Part shown: positions 7,442 through 11,300 of the stretch, piece after piece
Numbering within the stretch: position 1 is the stretch's first letter
Layout of the letters: the number at the start of each line of letters is the position of its first letter
Source: Akkermansia muciniphila
GTDB lineage: Bacteria; Verrucomicrobiota; Verrucomicrobiia; Verrucomicrobiales; Akkermansiaceae
NCBI GenBank assembly: GCA_943324575.2
Contig: CALPMD020000014.1
Coordinates: 1 to 11,300, forward strand
DNA length: 11,300 bases
Reading direction: 5' to 3'
Notes under the pieces: model-generated
What the model was told of the DNA's origin: nothing
What the model saw: the letters and a program-made list of their open reading frames with translations, nothing else
Databases searched by the model: none
Position numbers and translations under genes: made by a program

Positions 7442-9328
7442 ATGTTCCGATACCCGAAGTTCTATGATGTGATTGTGATTGGTGCCGGCCATGCTGGTGT
7501 CGAGGCTGCGATGGCCGCCGCCCGTTTGGGCGCTGAAGTCGCCGTGCTGACCCAGAACCTGGACACCATCGGCCAGATGTCGTGCAATCCTGCCATCGGC
7601 GGACTTGCCAAGGGCCACATGGTCCGCGAGATCGACGCCCTCGGCGGCGCGATGGGACTGAACACGGATGCTACGGGAATCCAGTGGCGGATGCTGAATG
7701 CTTCCAAAGGGCCCTCGGTTCGCGCGCCTCGCGCCCAGTGCGACAAGAAGGCTTACCAGTTCCGCATGAAGCGCGAACTGGAGGCGATGCCGGGCGTGGA
7801 GATCCACCAAGGCAATGTTGCGGACCTCGTGGTCGAGAACGACCGCATCGTCGGGATCACGACTTCGCTAGGGATGCAGATCAATGGCAAATCCGTCATC
7901 CTCAGTGCCGGCACCTTCATGGGCGGGCTGATGCATGTCGGCCTCCGCAATGAAAAGGGCGGCCGCATGGGCGATGCGACCTCCAATGTCTCCGAAGCGC
8001 TCAAGCGCCTTGGCTTCGAGGTCGAGCGTTTCAAGACCGGGACTCCGTGCCGCCTCAACGGCCGCTCGATCGACTTTTCCAAGTGCGAGCGCCAGGACGG
8101 GGACAGTCCCGTGCCGAAGTTCAGTTTCATGGCTGATACCCTCCAGCGCGAGGCAAACGACATCTTTACCCTCAATCCCTGGGGTGATCCCCGGTTCCAC
8201 GTGGAACAAATGCCCTGCTGGATCACCTACACCAATCCCACCACCCACGCGGTCATCGCGGCCAATCTCCACCAGTCGCCCATGTACTGTGGGGTGATCG
8301 AAGGGGTCGGCCCGCGATATTGCCCGTCGATTGAGGACAAGGTCGTGCGCTTTGCCGAAAAGGAGCGCCATCAGGTTTTCCTAGAGCCGGAAGGCCGGCA
8401 TACGCTGGAATATTACGTCAATGGCGTCTCGACCTCCTTGCCCTACGAGGTTCAGCTGGACTTCCTACGCTCGATCGTCGGTCTGGAACGGTGCGAGATT
8501 CTCCGTCCCGGCTATGCCGTGGAATACGATTACTGCCCCCCCACTCAGCTGCGGCCCACTCTTGAGACCAAGCAGGTCGAAGGATTGTACTTTGCCGGCC
8601 AGATCAATGGCACCTCGGGCTACGAAGAAGCCGCGGGACAAGGCTTGATCGCAGGAACCAATGCCGCTCTCAAAGCCCTCGGTCAACCCGAGTTTATCCT
8701 CGGTCGCGACGAAGCCTACCTCGGCGTGATGATCGACGATCTCGTCACCCGCGGCTGCACCGAGCCTTATCGCATGTTCACCAGCCGAGCTGAATACCGC
8801 CTGTTGCTGCGCCAGGACAATGCCGATATCCGCCTCACGCCACGGGCCGCCGAGATCGGCCTCGCCACAGGGGAGCGGGTCCGCCGCGTGGAGGAGAAAC
8901 TCGCGGGCCTCGAAAAGGCCGAATCCTTTGTCCGCCAGGCCGTGCATGAAGGCGTGAAACTCGACCAATGGTTCCGCCGCGGCGAGAATTCGTGGGAAAC
9001 CCTGCCCGAATCCCTGCTCCAAGAGTTCCACGTGGAACTCTGGCCGCTGCTGGAAACCAACTTCAAATACGAAGGCCACCTCGGCCGCCAGCAGGCGCAG
9101 ATCGACCGCATGTCCCGCCAAGAGGGGCGCCGACTGCCCGAAGGACTCGATTATCTGGCCATCCGCGGCCTCAAGAAGGAGGCCCAGCTGCGCTTCAGCG
9201 AGATCCGTCCCGCCACTCTCGGCCAGGCCTCGCGCATCCCCGGCATCACTCCCGCCGACATGGCGATGCTGGTGGTCTGGGTCGAAAAGCTCGAACGGAG
9301 CGACGATATTCCTGTCGTTGTTGAATGA
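7442..9328 (+). CDS. mnmG: tRNA uridine-5-carboxymethylaminomethyl modification enzyme MnmG (GidA)
   Basis: MnmG is an FAD- and NADH-dependent cytoplasmic enzyme. Together with MnmE it installs the (carboxymethyl)aminomethyl group on the wobble uridine of several tRNAs. The 628 residues match the family length. The FAD dinucleotide-binding motif GAGHAG is at 14-19. [20 protein letters not shown] at 44-63 is highly conserved. Both GidA signatures are complete: [15 protein letters not shown] at 290-304, and [17 protein letters not shown] at 385-401 continuing into [24 protein letters not shown] at 446-462 and the C-terminal helical tRNA/MnmE-binding domain ([15 protein letters not shown] at 567-581) are intact. 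The ATG at 7442 precedes the expected N-terminal strand; no Shine-Dalgarno is visible. The gene is GC-rich compared with the left part of the window and contains two perfect parS-like palindromes. mnmG is often near the origin; rsmG does not follow it here. Confidence 0.98.
   Translation: MFRYPKFYDVIVIGAGHAGVEAAMAAARLGAEVAVLTQNLDTIGQMSCNPAIGGLAKGHMVREIDALGGAMGLNTDATGIQWRMLNASKGPSVRAPRAQCDKKAYQFRMKRELEAMPGVEIHQGNVADLVVENDRIVGITTSLGMQINGKSVILSAGTFMGGLMHVGLRNEKGGRMGDATSNVSEALKRLGFEVERFKTGTPCRLNGRSIDFSKCERQDGDSPVPKFSFMADTLQREANDIFTLNPWGDPRFHVEQMPCWITYTNPTTHAVIAANLHQSPMYCGVIEGVGPRYCPSIEDKVVRFAEKERHQVFLEPEGRHTLEYYVNGVSTSLPYEVQLDFLRSIVGLERCEILRPGYAVEYDYCPPTQLRPTLETKQVEGLYFAGQINGTSGYEEAAGQGLIAGTNAALKALGQPEFILGRDEAYLGVMIDDLVTRGCTEPYRMFTSRAEYRLLLRQDNADIRLTPRAAEIGLATGERVRRVEEKLAGLEKAESFVRQAVHEGVKLDQWFRRGENSWETLPESLLQEFHVELWPLLETNFKYEGHLGRQQAQIDRMSRQEGRRLPEGLDYLAIRGLKKEAQLRFSEIRPATLGQASRIPGITPADMAMLVVWVEKLERSDDIPVVVE
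8193..8208. promoter_or_regulatory. parS-like ParB-binding site inside mnmG (perfect 14-bp core)
   Basis: GGTTCCACGTGGAACA contains the perfect palindrome GTTCCACGTGGAAC (8194-8207), one base off the 16-base consensus TGTTCCACGTGGAACA. It overlaps MnmG codons for FHVE at 252-255. Confidence 0.82.
9023..9040. promoter_or_regulatory. parS-like ParB-binding site inside mnmG (18-bp perfect palindrome)
   Basis: GAGTTCCACGTGGAACTC is a perfect 18-bp palindrome with the same 14-base core as the site at 8193. It also encodes FHVE, at MnmG residues 529-532. A 14-base exact core found twice, with a third near-copy within 1.7 kb, is not expected by chance. Confidence 0.82.
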
Positions 9329-9334
9329 GGTGAA

Positions 9335-9377
9335 GCGAAACGCCGAGGCGGGGAGGACGTGGAGAAAGACGCTGAGG
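9335..9377 (+). repeat. Intergenic repeat, left copy (inverted partner at 10433-10475)
   Basis: The block beginning GCGAAACGCCGAGGCGGGGA matches the reverse complement of 10433-10475 at about 35 of 43 positions by hand alignment. It begins six bases after the mnmG stop codon. The 'GAAACGC.GAGGCGGGGAG..' and 'GAGAAAGACG' parts are the best conserved. Confidence 0.75.
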
Positions 9378-9450
9378 TGGAAATTAAACGGGGGAGAACC
9401 AAGGATTTTCAACTTCCAAGGGCTGGGAAAGAAGAGTACACTATCGACCC

Positions 9451-9891
9451 GTGACCCAGCCCACCCACAAGTCGGAGACTCGCTGGATTCAGCGATTTCA
9501 GAATTACCAAAAAGCCTTTGGCCACTTGACCCAAGCGGCAGAGTTGGCGCAGCAGCGTGATTTGTCGGATTTGGAACAGCAGGGCTTGGTTCAGGCCTTT
9601 GAATTCACCCATGAGCTGGCATGGAATACTCTCAAGGATTTTTTGGAATCCCGGGGCGCAAACGATCTTTTTGGCTCTCGGGATGTGACCCGCGAGGCCT
9701 TTGCCAAGGGTTTGATTGATGATGGTGATATCTGGATGGAGATGATTCGGCATCGGAATTTATCCACCCACACTTACAATGAGGAGACGATGAAGGAGAT
9801 CGCCGCCGCCATCCTGTCGGATTATGTCGCGGAATTTGGCAAGTTGGCGGCTCGGCTCCACCCGTTCGAAATCGAAGTTCTTGGCGAATGA
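9451..9891 (+). CDS. hepT: HepT-like HEPN toxin (HI0074-type nucleotidyltransferase substrate-binding family)
   Basis: This is a 146-residue all-helical protein of the HEPN superfamily. RFQNYQKAFGHLTQA at about 15-29 and QGLVQAFEFTHELAWNTLKD at 44-63 are characteristic of the HI0074/HepT branch. The ribonuclease motif RX4HXY is intact: R102-NLST-H107-T-Y109. In studied HepT/MntA pairs the HEPN protein is an RNase toxin, and the partner inactivates it by adding AMP to the Tyr of this motif. The start codon appears to be GTG at 9451, because the frame has no earlier plausible start and the family N-terminus begins near here. An AAGAAGAG run lies about 14 bases upstream, rather far for a ribosome site. 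The stop codon overlaps the mntA start (ATGA). Together with mntA the gene is bracketed by an inverted repeat. Confidence 0.9.
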   Translation: MTQPTHKSETRWIQRFQNYQKAFGHLTQAAELAQQRDLSDLEQQGLVQAFEFTHELAWNTLKDFLESRGANDLFGSRDVTREAFAKGLIDDGDIWMEMIRHRNLSTHTYNEETMKEIAAAILSDYVAEFGKLAARLHPFEIEVLGE

Positions 9892-10202
9892 AATACGGTC
9901 TGACAGATGAGGCGCTGGCGAGGATGGAAGGGGTTTTTGCAAAGTTTCCTACCGTCGATCAGGTCCTGCTGTACGGCTCGCGAGCCAAGGGCAACTATCG
10001 GCCAGGTTCTGACATCGATCTCACGTTCATGGGTGATGGGTTGGATGAGAAGTTGATGAGTCAAATTGAGGCCGAGTTGGAGGAGCTTTTGCTGCCATAT
10101 CACTTCGACCTCTCGATTTTTTCAAATATCACCCACCCTGAACTGATCGATCACATCCAGCGGTTGGCGAAAGTTTGTTATTCGAAAAAATCTGAACCGT
10201 GA
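9888..10202 (+). CDS. mntA: MntA-like minimal nucleotidyltransferase antitoxin
   Basis: This 104-residue protein is a minimal nucleotidyltransferase of the polymerase-beta superfamily. The signature GSX10DXD is complete: G30-S31, ten residues, D42-I-D44. A third acidic residue, D74, sits in HFDLSIF, so the metal-binding triad is intact. In the known HEPN/MNT modules this enzyme AMPylates the HepT toxin and neutralises it. The ATG overlaps the hepT stop by four bases (ATGA), so translation is coupled, and the toxin gene comes first. The size is normal for the family and the protein looks functional. It ends with a short charged tail, SKKSEP. What distinguishes it from older annotations as a 'DNA polymerase beta domain protein' is the adjacent HEPN partner. 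Confidence 0.92.
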   Translation: MKYGLTDEALARMEGVFAKFPTVDQVLLYGSRAKGNYRPGSDIDLTFMGDGLDEKLMSQIEAELEELLLPYHFDLSIFSNITHPELIDHIQRLAKVCYSKKSEP

Positions 10203-10432
10203 TGCGGGGAGGGTCGAATGATCGGCAAAAGTCCAAAATTTCGACAAAATCCCAAAAAATGATGTTGCAGAAATGGCCCCAGAATCGATTTGAATGGATT
10301 TTACGATAGTGAGTAGCCCGTGAATCATCGATCGCCTGAAGACGCCATTCCGCGCAAATGAAGCCATTTTTGGAATTCAGGATCTTTAGACAGGATTTTT
10401 CCGAGCATAAAGCAGGATCTTCTTCCAAAAAA

Positions 10433-10475
10433 TCTCTCCGTCTTTCTCAGCGTTCTCCCCGCCTCCGCGTTTCGT
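10433..10475 (-). repeat. Intergenic repeat, right copy (inverted partner at 9335-9377)
   Basis: Read on the minus strand, this begins ACGAAACGCGGAGGCGGGGA and matches the left copy at about 35 of 43 positions. It directly abuts the composite GCAAAG repeat, which suggests one larger repetitive unit. Confidence 0.75.
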
Positions 10476-10490
10476 TTCAATTCAAAGAGA

Positions 10491-10620
10491 GGCTCGCGCA
10501 AAGTCGCAAAGCCGCAAAGTTTTCATTAATTATTAATAATTAAATCGAAGAAAAACTTCCACCCGTCCTTTTTGGGATTTCTCTTCTCTGCCTTTGCGGC
10601 TTTGCGGCTTTGCGCGAGAC
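10491..10620. repeat. Long inverted repeat built from 8-base CGCAAAG units
   Basis: The left arm (10491-10519) contains CGCAAAG three times at 8-base spacing (CGCAAAGT, CGCAAAGC, CGCAAAG). The right arm (10592-10620) is its inverted copy, CTTTGCGG-CTTTGCGG-CTTTGCG followed by CGAGAC, with 27 of 29 positions pairing. The 72 bases between the arms include an 18-bp AT-only palindrome. As RNA or extruded DNA this would be a very stable hairpin. I recall similar 'GCAAAGCCGCAAAG' sequences as abundant intergenic repeats in environmental bacteria including Verrucomicrobia. Confidence 0.85.
10526..10543. repeat. 18-bp perfect AT-only palindrome
   Basis: TTAATTATTAATAATTAA equals its own reverse complement. 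It lies in the loop of the long inverted repeat. Its function is unknown; it could bind a dyad-symmetric protein or be a by-product of the repeat. Confidence 0.7.
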
Positions 10621-10628
10621 CCGCTTCC

Positions 10629-10663
10629 AACAAAAAACCACCACCTCCTTGCGGAAGTGGTGG
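10629..10663 (-). terminator. Rho-independent terminator of the 146-aa gene
   Basis: CCACCAC (10638-10644) pairs with GTGGTGG (10657-10663), with a further TCC/GGA pairing inside. On the minus strand the stem is followed by TTTTTTGTT. It lies about 30 bases after the stop codon of the gene at 10694. Confidence 0.88.
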
Positions 10664-10693
10664 CCAGTTCATTAAAGCGATGAGATTGTTAAT

Positions 10694-11134
10694 TTAGGCG
10701 GCGTTTGTTCCTCCCATTTCGTTGATTCCTGCTGGCACAATCCCTGATGGAATGATGACAGGTGCTGCGTTAGCAGCCACGACTGGCACAGCGGGCACAC
10801 GATGAAGTCCGCTTTTTCTTTCACTGCTTCTGAAGTATCCGAAACTTTTCAGTATGGATGCATCTTCGCCAAATCCTGGAGTACTTTTGACAGAATTCAC
10901 GATTTGTTTGTTTAAGGTGTGAAGCACCGCCTCGGCATCGAGTTTGTCTGCTTTTTTGGTTATGACCAAGTTTTCGAGGTTACGAACCTCAGCGTCCATG
11001 TCGGTGACGACTTGGATGGCCTGGGCGTATTGGGATAACGTGGTCGAAGCAAAAGATGCTTCGGGTGTGGCCTGACTCCATGCGGAATGCATATCTCGGG
11101 CTTTGACTTGTGGTTTAATGTGTTTATATAACAT
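10694..11134 (-). CDS. 146-aa protein of unknown function with a 'SERKSGL' motif
   Basis: I do not recognise a characterised family. The product is soluble-looking, with a helical N-terminal two-thirds and a conserved-looking segment at about 84-110: STPGFGEDASILKSFGYFRS, then SERKSGLHR. The pattern 'G..S.....GY...SERKSGL.R' occurs in a widespread set of uncharacterised proteins of about 100-200 residues in environmental bacteria. The C-terminal 35 residues are low in complexity (Ala, Val, Pro: VPAVPVVAANAAPVIIPSGI) and may be disordered. The ATG at 11132-11134 is the only in-frame start that keeps the whole helical region, and no Shine-Dalgarno is seen. The gene has a strong terminator and an AT-rich upstream region, so it looks like a single-gene unit. 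Its base composition is lower in GC than mnmG. Confidence 0.78.
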   Translation of the reverse strand: MLYKHIKPQVKARDMHSAWSQATPEASFASTTLSQYAQAIQVVTDMDAEVRNLENLVITKKADKLDAEAVLHTLNKQIVNSVKSTPGFGEDASILKSFGYFRSSERKSGLHRVPAVPVVAANAAPVIIPSGIVPAGINEMGGTNAA

Positions 11135-11179
11135 TTTAATTTACTTATTTTAATTTTAGTTGCATCACTTGAACTACTT

Positions 11180-11208
11180 TATATTACACAAAATATAGCA
11201 AATATCAA
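11180..11208 (-). promoter_or_regulatory. Candidate promoter of the 146-aa gene
   Basis: On the minus strand TTGATA (11203-11208) and AATATA (11180-11185) are separated by 17 bases, about 45 bases upstream of the start codon. The surrounding 11135-11300 is so AT-rich that such matches are easy to find by chance. Confidence 0.3.
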
Positions 11209-11300
11209 CAAATATTTAATTATTATTCATTTATTTTTAATGAGTAACGTCAAATTACTAATTTATAATTAATAAAATCACTCAAAATCCCATTATTTCT

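Larger units (their letters stand above)
10203..10693. other. Non-coding region with repeats and a terminator
   Basis: No supported gene lies in these 491 bases. Positions 10203-10430 show no structure I can interpret beyond three short copies of CAGGAT(C/T)TT at about 10378, 10391 and 10413. From 10433 the region holds the right copy of the hepT-mntA flanking repeat, then a long inverted repeat of GCAAAG units (10491-10620) around an AT-rich palindrome. Last comes the terminator of the gene at 10694-11134. Confidence 0.6.

Noticed and set aside
8465..9412. Long open frame on the minus strand opposite mnmG (315 codons)
   Set aside because: It is a shadow of the GC-rich mnmG gene. The encoded sequence resembles no protein and mnmG is unambiguous.
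10358..10543. 61-codon plus-strand frame through the repeat region
   Set aside because: It runs across the repeats and consists of repeat-derived residues. There is no sign of a real protein.
10491..10620. CRISPR array
   Set aside because: The CGCAAAG units are 8 bases apart with no spacers and the arms are inverted, so this is a hairpin repeat and not a CRISPR array.

Overview
The window looks like a chromosomal segment of a free-living Gram-negative bacterium, most plausibly a verrucomicrobium. This rests on several weak cues read together: a DUF6580-type membrane protein, an alpha2beta2-type pyruvate dehydrogenase whose chains resemble alphaproteobacterial and mitochondrial enzymes, Cys-rich small lipoproteins, few recognisable Shine-Dalgarno sequences, and 'GCAAAG' intergenic repeats of a kind I recall from many Verrucomicrobia. 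The lineage is an inference; there is no rRNA or other marker in the window.

Layout. Positions 1-7288 are read on the minus strand. From right to left they hold a DUF6580-type membrane protein, pdhA (E1 alpha), pdhB (E1 beta), a 24-codon lipoprotein-signal-like mini-ORF, a 134-aa lipoprotein with its own strong terminator, pdhC (E2) with its own terminator, an SDR oxidoreductase, a 94-aa protein of unknown function, an NfeD-family protein, and the start of floA, which runs off the left edge. mnmG (gidA) is divergent at 7442-9328 (+). It is followed by a HEPN/MNT toxin-antitoxin pair (hepT-mntA, +), about 490 bases of repeat-rich non-coding DNA, and a minus-strand gene of unknown function with an AT-rich upstream region at the right edge.

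How the genes work together. PdhA, PdhB and PdhC supply two of the three pyruvate dehydrogenase components; E3 (lipoamide dehydrogenase) is not in the window. NfeD and FloA are a familiar membrane-microdomain pair. MnmG modifies the tRNA wobble uridine with a partner (MnmE) that is not here. HepT and MntA form a self-contained toxin-antitoxin module.

The most notable signal is not a gene. Two perfect ParB-binding (parS-like) palindromes lie inside mnmG and a third, with one asymmetric pair, lies just upstream of it. This suggests the window is close to the replication origin and is a site of chromosome segregation. Other points of interest are the mini-ORF ending in Cys-Cys-Cys-Met-stop upstream of a lipoprotein with a similar signal peptide, an inverted repeat bracketing hepT-mntA, and a shared pyrimidine-rich motif just upstream of several start codons.
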